Shown here: piece after piece, positions 54,937 to 63,699 of the stretch
Layout: the number at the start of each line of letters is the position of its first letter
How positions within the stretch are numbered: the first letter of the stretch is position 1
Assembly: GCF_013337765.1 (NCBI RefSeq)
Contig: NZ_VBSB01000002.1
Span: forward strand, 62,001 to 126,000
Source of the DNA: Mycolicibacterium sphagni
Lineage (GTDB): Bacteria; Actinomycetota; Actinomycetes; Mycobacteriales; Mycobacteriaceae
DNA length: 64,000 nt
Direction of reading: 5' to 3'
Made by a program: the position numbers and the translations under genes
Notes under the pieces: model-generated
The model's input: only the letters and a program-made list of their open reading frames with translations
Told to the model about the DNA's origin: nothing
Database searches by the model: none

Positions 54937-55833
54937 ATGCTCGAGTCGTGGACCGACGGGCCCACGAAGTCGGCCATCGTCGAATTCACCGCCCGTGCTG
55001 CCGATACGGTTGCGCCAGAAGAACGTATCGCCGTGTTCGACAACGACGGCACGCTGTGGTGTGAGAAGCCGGCGTACATTCAGCTCGACTTCCTGGTGCG
55101 CCGGATCGCCGAACAGGTGGCGACCGATCCAGCGCTGGGCGCCAAGCAGCCCTATACCGCCGCGGCCGCAGGCGATCTTGCCTGGTTCGGGGATGCCGTC
55201 ACCAAGCATTACAACGGTGACGATTCGGATCTGAAACTGCTTGCTGGGGCCGTTCTTTCGGCCAACGCCACGATCACCACCGAGGAGCACGCCGCCCGGG
55301 TGAACGCGTTCTTTGCCGATGCCAAGCATCCGACGCTTGGCCGGGCGTACACCGCGTGCGGGTATGCGCCGATGGTCGAACTGTTGCACTACCTGGAGTC
55401 GTTCGGCTTCACCAACTACATCGTCTCCGGTGGTGGTCGCGACTTCATGCGGCCCGTCACGACGACGATGTACGGGGTTCCGCCCGAGCGGGTGATCGGC
55501 AGTTCGGTGGGGTTGATCTTCCAGAACGGCGAACTGCTGACCACGGCGCAACCGGAGTTCCTCAACGACGGCCCGGTCAAACCGGTCCGGATCTGGGGAC
55601 GGGTGGGCCGGCGGCCGATCCTCGCGGTGGGCAACTCCAACGGCGATATCGAGATGCTGCAGTACGCCGCGGCCGGACCCGGACCGTCGCTGGCGATGCT
55701 GGTCTGCCACGACGATGCTGATCGTGAATTCGCTTACACCGCAGGCGCAGAGAAGGCGCTGGACCATGCCGAGAGGTTCGGGTGGGCGCGGGCCAGCATG
55801 CGCGACGACTGGCGAACCGTCTTCAGTGACTGA
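54937..55833 (+). CDS. HAD-superfamily phosphatase-like protein
   Basis: A 298-residue HAD-fold protein. Motif I is VFDNDGTLW with D35 and D37, motif II is IVSGGGRDF, and motif IV is VGNSNGDIEM, so all catalytic positions are kept. The fold variant resembles phosphoserine phosphatase-type enzymes. It begins at the base after the sulfatase stop and overlaps the FGE gene by eight bases, so it is a firm member of the sulfatase operon. Possible role: removing a phosphate from a sulfated/phosphorylated product. The substrate is not shown by the sequence. Confidence 0.88.
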   Translation: MLESWTDGPTKSAIVEFTARAADTVAPEERIAVFDNDGTLWCEKPAYIQLDFLVRRIAEQVATDPALGAKQPYTAAAAGDLAWFGDAVTKHYNGDDSDLKLLAGAVLSANATITTEEHAARVNAFFADAKHPTLGRAYTACGYAPMVELLHYLESFGFTNYIVSGGGRDFMRPVTTTMYGVPPERVIGSSVGLIFQNGELLTTAQPEFLNDGPVKPVRIWGRVGRRPILAVGNSNGDIEMLQYAAAGPGPSLAMLVCHDDADREFAYTAGAEKALDHAERFGWARASMRDDWRTVFSD

Positions 55834-56707
55834 TCACGAGCTCGTCCGGATTCCCTGGCAGACCGCCGTGCTGGGATCCGACCGGCACTACCCCGAGGAA
55901 GCCCCGGCCCGATCGGTCACCGTCGACGACTTCTGGATTCAAGCGCGCCCGGTCAGCAACGCCGACTTCACCGAATTCGTCTCGGCCACCGGGTATCTCA
56001 CCGTCGCCGAGCGGCCGCTGAACCCCGACGAATATCCGGGCGCACCCGCTGTCAATCTGCAGCCGGGCTCGATGGTGTTCCGCCGCACCAGCGGACCCGT
56101 CGACCTGCGTCACCTCAGCCAGTGGTGGATCTGGACTCCCGGCGCCTCGTGGCGGCATCCGCTGGGCCCGAACTCGTCGATCGCCAAGCGCGCCGCGCAT
56201 CCCGTCGTCCACGTCGCCTATGAGGACGCCGAGGCGTACGCGGCCTGGAAAGGGCTGGCCCTGCCCACCGAGGCCGAGTGGGAGACCGCGGCGCGCGGTG
56301 GGCTCGACCAGACCGATTACACGTGGGGCGCGCACCCCGAAGGTCCCGGCCAACGCCTGGCCAACTATTGGCACGGCGAGTTTCCGTGGCGCCCCGACCC
56401 CGGCTACGGACGCACCACCGAGGCAGGCAGCTTCCCGCCCAACGGCTACGGACTGTTCGACATGGCCGGCAACGTGTGGGAGTGGACCTGCGACTGGTAC
56501 ACCGGCAGCCGCGACGGTGACCCGTGCTGCGAAGCAGGCAGCTACGACCCGGCCCAACCGCAGTTCAAGGTGCCGCGCAAGGTCATCAAGGGTGGCTCGT
56601 TCCTGTGCGCGGACAGCTACTGTATGCGCTACCGCCCGGCGGCGCGCCGGCCGCAGATGGTCGACACCGGCATGAGCCACATCGGCTTCCGGTGCGTGAA
56701 GCGATAG
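55826..56707 (+). CDS. Formylglycine-generating enzyme (sulfatase maturase)
   Basis: A 293-residue SUMF1-type protein from GTG 55826, overlapping the HAD gene by eight bases; a longer open frame is rejected as antisense-like. FGE-fold motifs: LPTEAEWETAARGG (147-160), GYGLFDMAGNVWEWT (208-221) and the copper/active-site pair C261 and C266 in GSFLCADSYCMRYR, as in bacterial FGEs (M. tuberculosis numbering near 263 and 268, from memory). It oxidises the sulfatase cysteine to formylglycine. It is the obvious partner of the sulfatase two genes upstream. Confidence 0.93.
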   Translation: MTDHELVRIPWQTAVLGSDRHYPEEAPARSVTVDDFWIQARPVSNADFTEFVSATGYLTVAERPLNPDEYPGAPAVNLQPGSMVFRRTSGPVDLRHLSQWWIWTPGASWRHPLGPNSSIAKRAAHPVVHVAYEDAEAYAAWKGLALPTEAEWETAARGGLDQTDYTWGAHPEGPGQRLANYWHGEFPWRPDPGYGRTTEAGSFPPNGYGLFDMAGNVWEWTCDWYTGSRDGDPCCEAGSYDPAQPQFKVPRKVIKGGSFLCADSYCMRYRPAARRPQMVDTGMSHIGFRCVKR

Positions 56708-56715
56708 GACACAGA

Positions 56716-57141
56716 ATGACGAACGACGAACAGCGCCAACGCAATCTCGCTGCCGTTCGTGCCGGGATCGAAGGGTGGGGCAGCGGAACCAGCTCGCCGT
56801 TTCCCTTGTTGGCGGAGGACGCCACGTGGGAGATAACCGGAAATTCCGAGGCAGCGGGCATCTACTCCAGTCGGGCAGAGCTCATGACTCGGGTCATTGT
56901 CCCGCTCGCAACCCGGATGGCCACCCCACTGATTCCGGTCATCCGCGCCTTGTACAGCGATGGGGACACCGTCATCGCGCTGTTCGATGCCGAGGGCATG
57001 GCGCGCGATGGTCGGCCGTACCGCAACACATACGCGTGGTTCCTGCAGTTCAGCGGCGATCGCATCGTCAAGGGGACGGCGTTCTATGACAGCATTGCGT
57101 TCAATGACCTGTGGCGGCGCGTAACTCCCATGCTTGACTAG
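56716..57141 (+). CDS. NTF2/SnoaL-like protein
   Basis: A 141-residue protein from ATG 56716, eight bases after the FGE stop. The NTF2-like plan is visible: LAAVRAGIEGWGSG, LLAEDATWEITGNS, a basic helix and FDAEGMARDGRPYRNTYAWFLQF. The fold includes ketosteroid isomerases and limonene-epoxide hydrolases; ATWEITG is shared with the SnoaL type, but key residues cannot be set. Its TAG stop (57139-57141) is the first part of the KstR-type box of the next gene. Confidence 0.85.
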   Translation: MTNDEQRQRNLAAVRAGIEGWGSGTSSPFPLLAEDATWEITGNSEAAGIYSSRAELMTRVIVPLATRMATPLIPVIRALYSDGDTVIALFDAEGMARDGRPYRNTYAWFLQFSGDRIVKGTAFYDSIAFNDLWRRVTPMLD

Positions 57142-57152
57142 AACGCGTTCTA
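57139..57152. promoter_or_regulatory. KstR-type operator upstream of the epimerase/dehydrogenase gene
   Basis: TAGAACGCGTTCTA is a perfect 14-base palindrome and identical to the core of the box at 20090-20103. It fits TnnAACnnGTTnnA and ends 19 bases before the ATG at 57172, with the ribosome-binding site GAAGGGAG between. Its presence inside the 3' end of the preceding gene means the operator serves an internal promoter. Confidence 0.85.
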
Positions 57153-57171
57153 ACCGCGGGAAGGGAGCTCG

Positions 57172-58239
57172 ATGTCCGACGCTGTGCTGGTAACCGGCGC
57201 ATTCGGGTTGGTGGGAAGTGCCACGGTCAAGCAGTTGGCGGCCGCTGGCCGTCACGTGGTGGCCACCGATCTCGAAACCGAGGCGACCCAGAAGGCCGCC
57301 GCCGAGCTGCCCTCCGGTGTGAATGTGCGCTGGGCTGATCTCACCGACCCGGCCGCAGTCGAGACACTGCTGGCCGAGGTCTCCCCCGCCGCCGTGATCC
57401 ACCTGGCCGCGGTGATCCCGCCGCTGTGTTACGCCAAACCTTCGCTGGCCTACAAGGTCAACGTCGGGGCCACTGCGAACCTGGTGAAAGCCGCTGAGGC
57501 CCATGCCAAACCGCCACGGCTGGTGCAGGCGTCGAGCATCGCCGTATACGGGCCTCGTAACCCGTACCGGATCACCGATGTGCTCACCGCGCAGACGCCG
57601 GTGAATCCGTACGACAACTACGGCAAGCACAAGGTCGAGGCCGAGACGATCGTGCGGGCCTCACACCTGAATTGGGTGATCCTGCGGTTGGGTGGGGTGC
57701 TCACCACCGAACCCAACCTGGGCATGGATCCCAATCTGATCTTCTTCGAGGGCGTGCTGCCCACCGATGGGCGGCTGCAGACCGTCGACGTGCGCGACGT
57801 GGCGTTCGCGTTCGCCGCGGCCACCACCGCCGACGTGCTGGGCCAGACACTGCTGATCGGCGGCGACGACAGCCACCGGCTCCGGCAGGGCGACATCGGG
57901 CAGTCCACCTCCGCGGCGATGGGCCTGGTCGGCGCGTTGCCGCCGGGACGTAAGGGCGACCCGAACAACGACGGCGGCTGGTTCGCCACCGACTGGATGG
58001 ACTCGGCGACCGCGCAGACGGTGCTCAAACACCAGCACTACTCGTGGCCGGACATGCTGACCGAGACCGCGGACAAGGTCGGCTGGAAGCGCTACCTGTT
58101 CCGGGTGATCGCGCCGGTGGCCCGGGAGTACCTCAAGCGGCAGTCGTCGTACTACGGCAAGCCCGCCGGGTACGGCAATCCATGGGAGGCGGTCCGGAAC
58201 AAGTGGGGTGCTCCGGAGAACGACGGGAAGGTGTCATGA
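57172..58239 (+). CDS. NAD-dependent epimerase/dehydratase (extended SDR)
   Basis: A 355-residue Rossmann protein. GAFGLVG (9-15) is the dinucleotide loop. NPYDNYGKHKVEAE carries the Tyr-x-x-x-Lys site, and SSIAVYG holds the Ser. The type is that of UDP-sugar epimerases and 3beta-HSD-like steroid dehydrogenases; the C-terminal 90 residues contain WFATDWMDSATAQTVLKHQ, a segment of unknown role. It has its own KstR-type operator and overlaps the next SDR by ATGA. With 3beta-HSD 7 kb away under the same kind of box, a steroid substrate is the simplest guess. Confidence 0.88.
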   Translation: MSDAVLVTGAFGLVGSATVKQLAAAGRHVVATDLETEATQKAAAELPSGVNVRWADLTDPAAVETLLAEVSPAAVIHLAAVIPPLCYAKPSLAYKVNVGATANLVKAAEAHAKPPRLVQASSIAVYGPRNPYRITDVLTAQTPVNPYDNYGKHKVEAETIVRASHLNWVILRLGGVLTTEPNLGMDPNLIFFEGVLPTDGRLQTVDVRDVAFAFAAATTADVLGQTLLIGGDDSHRLRQGDIGQSTSAAMGLVGALPPGRKGDPNNDGGWFATDWMDSATAQTVLKHQHYSWPDMLTETADKVGWKRYLFRVIAPVAREYLKRQSSYYGKPAGYGNPWEAVRNKWGAPENDGKVS

Positions 58240-59009
58240 CCGAACGGGTGGCGGTAATCATCGGGGGCGCCTCCGGGATCGGCTGGGCGACGGCGCAGAC
58301 GCTCGCGGCGCAGGGCGTGCGAGTGACGATCGCCGACCGCGACACCGAACTGGCACAGGAGCGGGCCGCGACGCTGGGTGCGCCACACACGTGGGCGGCG
58401 GTGGAGGTCACCGACGAGGCCACGGTGGCAACACTTTTCGACGATGTGGTGGCTCGCGAAGGCGGGCTGCACATCGTGGTGAACTGTGCCGGATTCAGTG
58501 GGTTCGGGGTGATCACCGAACTCGACACCGAGCAGTTCCGCGCGGTGGTGGACGTGTGCCTCAACGGCGCGTTCATTGTGATCAAGCATGCCGGGCGCCA
58601 TCTCCGCGAGGGCGGCGCCCTGGTGTCGCTGACGTCGCTCAACGCCCGCCAGCCGGCGATCGGGATGAGCGCGTATTGCGCGGCCAAGGCCGGGCTGTCG
58701 ATGCTGACGCAGGTGGCGGCGCTGGAGTTGGGTCCGCGTGGCATCCGGGTCAACGCCGTCGCACCCGGCTTCGTCCACACTCCGCTGACCGAGGGCGCGG
58801 CCGTCGTCCCCGGTGTCGTCGACGAGTACGTGGAGAACACCGCGCTGGGGCGGGCGGGAACGCCGCAGGACATCGCCGACGCGGTGGCCTTCCTGTGTTC
58901 TCCGCAATCGTCGTGGCTCACCGGCGAAATCCTCGATCTCAACGGTGGGGCACACCTCAAGCGCTACCCCAACATTGCGGAGCACCTGACCCGGCTGATG
59001 AATCAGTAG
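58236..59009 (+). CDS. SDR-family oxidoreductase
   Basis: A 257-residue classical SDR from ATG 58236, coupled to the upstream gene by ATGA. Longer in-frame openings upstream are antisense-like. Motifs: GGASGIG (10-16), NCAGFSG, SLTSLN with the active Ser, and YCAAKAG with Tyr and Lys. The C-terminal end LDLNGGAHLKR is the usual last strand. Product type: 3-oxoacyl or hydroxysteroid/alcohol dehydrogenase; the substrate is not decided. Followed after four bases by the transporter-like gene. Confidence 0.9.
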   Translation: MTERVAVIIGGASGIGWATAQTLAAQGVRVTIADRDTELAQERAATLGAPHTWAAVEVTDEATVATLFDDVVAREGGLHIVVNCAGFSGFGVITELDTEQFRAVVDVCLNGAFIVIKHAGRHLREGGALVSLTSLNARQPAIGMSAYCAAKAGLSMLTQVAALELGPRGIRVNAVAPGFVHTPLTEGAAVVPGVVDEYVENTALGRAGTPQDIADAVAFLCSPQSSWLTGEILDLNGGAHLKRYPNIAEHLTRLMNQ

Positions 59010-59013
59010 TCAG

Positions 59014-60183
59014 GTGAACACCGAATTCACCGTCACCCAGAAGCGCGCGCTGGCGATCATCACTCTGCTCGCCCTGGTGCTGGGTGCGTATTTCCTGCGG
59101 CACTACTTCATCCTGGTGGTGATCGCGGCGATCGTCGCGTACCTGTTCACCCCGTTGTACAACCGGTGCCGGGGCCGGTTCGGGTCCGGGCTGTCGGCGA
59201 CGTTTACGGTGCTGGCCGCGCTGGCCACCGTCATCATTCCGGTCGGCGCGCTGTTAACGCTTGCGGTGCTTCAGATTTCGCACATGCTGGTGCACGTGGC
59301 GGACTGGGTGGAGACCGCGGATATGTCCACGGTAGGCAACCAGGCGCTGACGTACGTCAACCAGGCACTGGGCAGACTGCCGTTCGGGCACTTCTCGATC
59401 ACCACGGACTCGTTGCGCGACACCATGATCAGCGTCTCCCAGAATCTCGGACGCTGGCTGCTGCACGCGCTGCAGGGTGCCGCGGGCGGGGTGATCGGCG
59501 TGGTCACCTCGGCGATCATCTTCTTGTACGTCCTGATCTCGCTGCTCACCAACCAAGAGCAGCTGCTACTGCTGATCCGCCGGCTCAACCCACTGGGTGA
59601 GGAAGTCACCGACCTCTATCTGGCCAAGATGGGCGCCATGGTGAAGGGAACGGTCAAGGGCCAGTTCATCATCGCGCTGGTTCAGGGTCTGCTGGGTGCG
59701 GCGTCGATCTACATCGCGGGCTTCCACCAAGGGTTCTTCATCTTCGCGATCTTCCTGACCGCGCTGTCGGTGATCCCGCTGGGCAGCGGCATCGTCACCA
59801 TCCCGTTCGGCATCGGGATGATGTTCTTCGGCAACGTAGGCGGCGGATTATTCGTGGTGCTGTTCCACCTCATCGGCGTCACCAACGTCGACAACTTCCT
59901 GCGGCCCATCCTGGTGCCGCGGGAGGCGCGGCTGGATCCGGCGCTGATGCTGCTGGCGGTGTTCTCGGGTATCGCGATGTTCGGCTTCTGGGGAATCGTG
60001 CTGGGCCCGGTGCTGATGATCATCATCGTCACGACGATCTCGGTGTACCTCGCCGTGTACAAGGGCGTGGAGATGACGTCACACGAACCGCCAGAAAAAC
60101 GCCGCCGGATCTTCCGGCGGCGCCTGCGGGCCGAGACTGAAGCAACGGCAGCCGCCGCGGACGGCGAGCGGGCCGAGGATTAG
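59014..60183 (+). CDS. AI-2E (TqsA/PerM-like) family membrane protein
   Basis: A 389-residue protein with about eight hydrophobic segments in the order typical of the AI-2E transporter family, and the conserved NFLRPILVPREARLDPALML and GFWGIVLGPVLMI segments. The charged C-terminus is cytoplasmic. GTG start 59014, four bases after the SDR stop. Family members export varied compounds (ions, signals), so a true AI-2 role is not implied. It may be the exporter or permease of the preceding two-enzyme unit. Confidence 0.87.
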   Translation: MNTEFTVTQKRALAIITLLALVLGAYFLRHYFILVVIAAIVAYLFTPLYNRCRGRFGSGLSATFTVLAALATVIIPVGALLTLAVLQISHMLVHVADWVETADMSTVGNQALTYVNQALGRLPFGHFSITTDSLRDTMISVSQNLGRWLLHALQGAAGGVIGVVTSAIIFLYVLISLLTNQEQLLLLIRRLNPLGEEVTDLYLAKMGAMVKGTVKGQFIIALVQGLLGAASIYIAGFHQGFFIFAIFLTALSVIPLGSGIVTIPFGIGMMFFGNVGGGLFVVLFHLIGVTNVDNFLRPILVPREARLDPALMLLAVFSGIAMFGFWGIVLGPVLMIIIVTTISVYLAVYKGVEMTSHEPPEKRRRIFRRRLRAETEATAAAADGERAED

Positions 60184-60197
60184 AAGGGCTTACGCAC

Positions 60198-61202
60198 TCA
60201 GAGTTCACCGGTGCCGGCTACGGCGAAAACCTCGATTTCTGCCAGCTCGTCGTCGGTGATGTCGAGCCCGTTCAACGCTTGCAGACTGTCTTCGAGTTGT
60301 GCCGCACTGGACGCGCCGACCAGCGCACTGGTCACCGCGGGCTGACGAAGTACCCAGGCAATCGCCAGCTGCGCAAGCGATTGTCCGCGTTGTTGCGCTA
60401 TGGAGTTGAGACCACGGGCTCGCTCCAGATAGACCTCGGAGATGTTGGCCTCAGTCATCCAGCGGCCCACACTGGCTCGCGAGCCGGCCGGAACGCCGTT
60501 GAGGTAGCGCGAAGTCAGCAGGCCCTGGGCTAACGGGGAGTACACGATGCTGCCGGCACCGGTCTCGGTGATTGCCTCCCACAGGCCCTGCTCTGGGGCA
60601 CGCTCGAACATGTTGTAGCAGGGCTGGTGGATCGTCAGAGGTACGCCCTCTGCCTTGAGAGCGGCAGCGGCGGAACGTGTTTCGTCAGGGTCATAGTTCG
60701 AGATGCCAACATAGAGAACCTTCCCCTGCCGAACAGCGTGGGCTAAGGCCCCCATCGTTTCTTCGATGGGTGTGTTGGGGTCGGGTCGGTGTGAATAGAA
60801 GATATCGACGTAGTCGACGTTCAGGCGCGACAGAGATTGGTCGAGTGAGGAGAGCATCGTCTTTCGCGACCCCCACTCCCCGTAAGGCCCCTCGGACATG
60901 TCGTAGCCAGCCTTGGTCGAGATGATGATCTCGTCACGGTGGGGTCGCAAGTCCTGCTCGAGAATGCGCCCGAAATTGCTCTCTGCCGATCCGGCCGGGG
61001 GACCGTAATTGTTGGCCGCATCGAAGTGGATCACGCCTAGATCGAAGGCGCGGCGCACGATGGCGCGCTGGACTTCGAAGGGTCGATCGTCACCGAAGTT
61101 GTTCCACAGTCCCAGCGATATGCGCGGCAGCATGAGACCGCTTCTTCCGCTGCGCGCGTATTCGAGCACGTTGTAACGATTTTTGTCAGCTACGTAGCGC
61201 AT
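60198..61202 (-). CDS. Aldo/keto reductase (AKR14/YghZ-like)
   Basis: A 334-residue AKR of the L-glyceraldehyde-3-phosphate reductase/YghZ group. The catalytic tetrad is D61 and Y66 (FDAANNYG), K97 (STKAGYD) and H138 (YSHRPDPNTP). NADPH site: VGASSAAQLEDSLQAL near 290-305. Typical roles are reduction of aldehydes, methylglyoxal or keto-acids. It is convergent with the AI-2E gene, ending 14 bases from it, and has a separate promoter with the following membrane gene in between. Neighbours give no substrate clue. Confidence 0.92.
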   Translation of the reverse strand: MRYVADKNRYNVLEYARSGRSGLMLPRISLGLWNNFGDDRPFEVQRAIVRRAFDLGVIHFDAANNYGPPAGSAESNFGRILEQDLRPHRDEIIISTKAGYDMSEGPYGEWGSRKTMLSSLDQSLSRLNVDYVDIFYSHRPDPNTPIEETMGALAHAVRQGKVLYVGISNYDPDETRSAAAALKAEGVPLTIHQPCYNMFERAPEQGLWEAITETGAGSIVYSPLAQGLLTSRYLNGVPAGSRASVGRWMTEANISEVYLERARGLNSIAQQRGQSLAQLAIAWVLRQPAVTSALVGASSAAQLEDSLQALNGLDITDDELAEIEVFAVAGTGEL

Positions 61203-61284
61203 AAGTCATCCTGACTCGCAAGGAAGCGATTGTGCACGCGCTCCCGCAGCATCGCTCAGGAAAACTGATCGATACGGTTGCGGC

Positions 61285-62181
61285 TCAGTCGACCTGTTTG
61301 AACCAGGAGATGACGACCATCACCATCGCGGCAACCAGGGCGACGATCACCCACAGCACCAGGGCCATGTCGATCCATGCACCCGGCGGCGGTGCGCCAG
61401 GCAGGATATTTCGCAGCGGCACGATGGCGAACAGCATTGCGGCGTACCACGTTGCGAACGGCATCTGGAATTGCTTGCGCCTGGTGATCACCAGCACCGA
61501 CGTGAAGATCGCGATGGTCGGCAGCGTGAGCAGGACGATGACGATGCCGAGGTCGAACGCCAGCGGGCCGAGCGCGCGGCTGAAGGTGACCTGGGTGGCG
61601 TCGCCGTCGCCCTTGGCTGCCGGCGACGGGGCCACCTGCTCGCTGGACAGATCCCAGCCCTGCAGGGCGCCAGCGATCTCCACCTTGGCCGGCACGATCT
61701 TGCGGTCCTCGCCCTCACCGACCAGCAGGTCGGCACTGATGCCCTGGGTCTGATAACGGTCGAACGGCCAGGTGTTCACATCGCCGTCGACGTCGATGGT
61801 CGTTGTCACCTCTGCCGGTGCCGCACCTGCCGGAAACTTCAAGTCTCCCAGCGAGTTCCACGGGTGCAACCGCACCGCAATATCCTCTTTCAGAGTGTCC
61901 AGCTTGTCGTCCAGCAACGAGTCCGCCGGAATCACAAGCACTTTCGCGTCGGCCTTGTAGTCGACCGTGCGCAGTGCCTGCAGCGTGATCAGGACCGTGG
62001 TCTCCGATCCATTGCCTTCGCCCGATGCCTCCAGTTCCTTGGCCGACCCGGAAAGCCACCAGTAGCCGAACAACGTGACGATGTAGGCAAGCACCACCAC
62101 CAGCACGACGAGGATGCCGACGGTCTTACCGCGCTTGGCGGCGGGAGCCGGGGTCGCCGGCTCAACAGAGGTCGTGGTCAC
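61285..62181 (-). CDS. DUF4436 membrane protein
   Basis: A 298-residue protein: Pro/Ala-rich cytoplasmic N-terminus, one transmembrane helix at about 22-44, an extracytoplasmic domain of about 150 residues (RTVDYKADAKVLVIP, DVDGDVNTWPFDRYQTQ), and three helices near the C-terminus (about 210-230, 244-262, 272-292). This is the layout of actinobacterial DUF4436 proteins, with no known function. Start ATG 62181. Monocistronic, with the HNH gene starting on the same strand further right. Confidence 0.85.
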   Translation of the reverse strand: MTTTSVEPATPAPAAKRGKTVGILVVLVVVLAYIVTLFGYWWLSGSAKELEASGEGNGSETTVLITLQALRTVDYKADAKVLVIPADSLLDDKLDTLKEDIAVRLHPWNSLGDLKFPAGAAPAEVTTTIDVDGDVNTWPFDRYQTQGISADLLVGEGEDRKIVPAKVEIAGALQGWDLSSEQVAPSPAAKGDGDATQVTFSRALGPLAFDLGIVIVLLTLPTIAIFTSVLVITRRKQFQMPFATWYAAMLFAIVPLRNILPGAPPPGAWIDMALVLWVIVALVAAMVMVVISWFKQVD

Positions 62182-62233
62182 GCGGGGAATCGTATATGGA
62201 CCCGCTCAAAACCACAGCCCTTTGCCAGGGCGC

Positions 62234-63691
62234 TTAAAAGGGCGGTGGGTCCGGGTCGTTTGCTGGCGGCCTGGAGCCGAACAGCGCACTGTGGCGGGCC
62301 CGTTGGTGAGCACGGTTGCGGCAGCGCTCGGCGGCGATGTACGTGGCACGGTTCTGCGCCCTTGTGGTCTTGCGACGGGGCATCAGGACCGTGCGATCAC
62401 CTTCCGACTCGGCGATCGGCGGGCGCTGCGGAGCAGGCGTGGGAGCCATCAGGCTCGGAAACAGTAGAGCACTGCCCGGAGTGGTGACATAGGTTTGCTC
62501 GCCGGGCAGCGTCCAGATGACGGTGCCGTCGGCCAATTGCCTGTCGCGCCAACCCCAGAACGTCTTGAGGATGTGGCAATGGCGGCACAGACATTTGAGG
62601 TTGCCCGCGTGCGTCGGCCCGTTCGGGTACGGGATCGTATGGTCCAGATCGCACTGCGTGGCCGGCTTGTCGCAGCCAGGGGCGCGGCAGGTGAGATCAC
62701 GCGAGCGCACGAAGTCGGCCAACGCGCGCGACGGGCGGTAGCCCGATTCGGCCGGCAGGTCGACCGGGTGAATCAGTGGGCTCAGCCGCGCTTGCTTGGC
62801 GAGCTCAAGCAGCAACTCACCGGGGATCAAGGTGTTGGCGCCCAACACATATGCCGGATTGTCGGAGCGCCCTTGGAGGGTGGCTTCCTCGGCGACGACG
62901 TGGATGACCACGGGCGCCGGGGCCGGCTTTTCGGCTGCCGGGCAGCCCGGATCGCCGCACTGGCAAGCCAACCGCTCGGCGCGGACGGCTAATGCGCCAT
63001 ACGCGTCGGCACGGCGCTGCTGCTTGGTTCGCGGGTCATCGGCGCATACCGAGTTAGCCAGCGCATCGAGCCGTTGGTTGAAGGCCTGGGCGTCGGTGGA
63101 GAACAACCGCGCGATGATCTCGGTGCAGCCATCCATGTCGTCCCCGACGATCACTTCTCGATCCTTGGCGCGCGTGCGGCGGCGCCGCACCGCGTCGGGG
63201 TCGTGCGTGATCACGATGCGATCGATTTCGGAAGCCAGCTTCCCATCGGTCATCGAGGGCCAGCGCCCTGCCCGCTCGGCAAGGCGCCGGTCCACCTCCG
63301 CCAACACCGCTTTATCGGTGATGAGGCCCGTGCGAAACACGACCGTTTGGAACAGATGCATGTCGATATCACCGGCGATGAAGACCGCCGCGACGTCGGG
63401 CAGCTGCCGCATCGCCAGCCCACAGGTCAGATAGCCGCCGGCCTTGCCGAGGCTGATCCGTAGCCTGGCAGCCAGTTCGGCGCCGACCGCGGCCCAGGTG
63501 TCCACCGCCCAGTCCTCACGCTCGCCGCGCTCGCGCCGACGCAGTTCGAAGAGTTCTGCGATCGACGCCAGTCGCCGGGCTGCCTCCTGGTTCTCAGCCC
63601 GAGCGGAGGCACAGATGCTGGTCAGCAGCGCACGAGACTCGGCCGTATCCGACGGCTCGAAATACTCGTGGTACTGGCTTCCTCCGAACAT
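62234..63691 (-). CDS. 13E12/REP-type DUF222-HNH endonuclease-like protein
   Basis: A 485-residue protein of the mycobacterial 13E12 repeat family: DUF222 region (about 20-300), then an HNH domain with CRAPGCDKPATQCDLDH, GNLKCLCRHCHILKT and C-x-x-C zinc sites. I choose ATG 63691 (MFGGSQYHEYF), since this ATG lies inside an SOS box as in other members, and upstream in-frame residues are unlike the family. A predicted DNA-acting protein, copy-rich in mycobacteria; some members are LexA-controlled in M. tuberculosis (recalled). Tail is Arg/Pro-rich. Confidence 0.9.
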   Translation of the reverse strand: MFGGSQYHEYFEPSDTAESRALLTSICASARAENQEAARRLASIAELFELRRRERGEREDWAVDTWAAVGAELAARLRISLGKAGGYLTCGLAMRQLPDVAAVFIAGDIDMHLFQTVVFRTGLITDKAVLAEVDRRLAERAGRWPSMTDGKLASEIDRIVITHDPDAVRRRRTRAKDREVIVGDDMDGCTEIIARLFSTDAQAFNQRLDALANSVCADDPRTKQQRRADAYGALAVRAERLACQCGDPGCPAAEKPAPAPVVIHVVAEEATLQGRSDNPAYVLGANTLIPGELLLELAKQARLSPLIHPVDLPAESGYRPSRALADFVRSRDLTCRAPGCDKPATQCDLDHTIPYPNGPTHAGNLKCLCRHCHILKTFWGWRDRQLADGTVIWTLPGEQTYVTTPGSALLFPSLMAPTPAPQRPPIAESEGDRTVLMPRRKTTRAQNRATYIAAERCRNRAHQRARHSALFGSRPPANDPDPPPF

Positions 63692-63699
63692 ATGTTCGA
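63684..63699. promoter_or_regulatory. LexA/SOS box overlapping the 13E12 start codon
   Basis: On the minus strand TCGAACATATGTTCGG, 15 of 16 positions as in the mycobacterial SOS consensus TCGAAC-N4-GTTCGA. Its centre contains the ATG of the HNH gene and it is only 15 bases from the divergent flavoenzyme start, so LexA bound here could repress both. Confidence 0.82.

Noticed and set aside
53287..55767. An 826-codon open frame on the minus strand under the sulfatase and HAD genes
   Set aside because: Antisense shadow caused by high GC at third codon positions; the composition is His/Arg/Val-rich without motifs, whereas the plus strand encodes recognisable enzymes.
59014..60183. Reading the AI-2E family gene as evidence for quorum sensing
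   Set aside because: The family name is historical and members export many compounds; no luxS or receptor is nearby.
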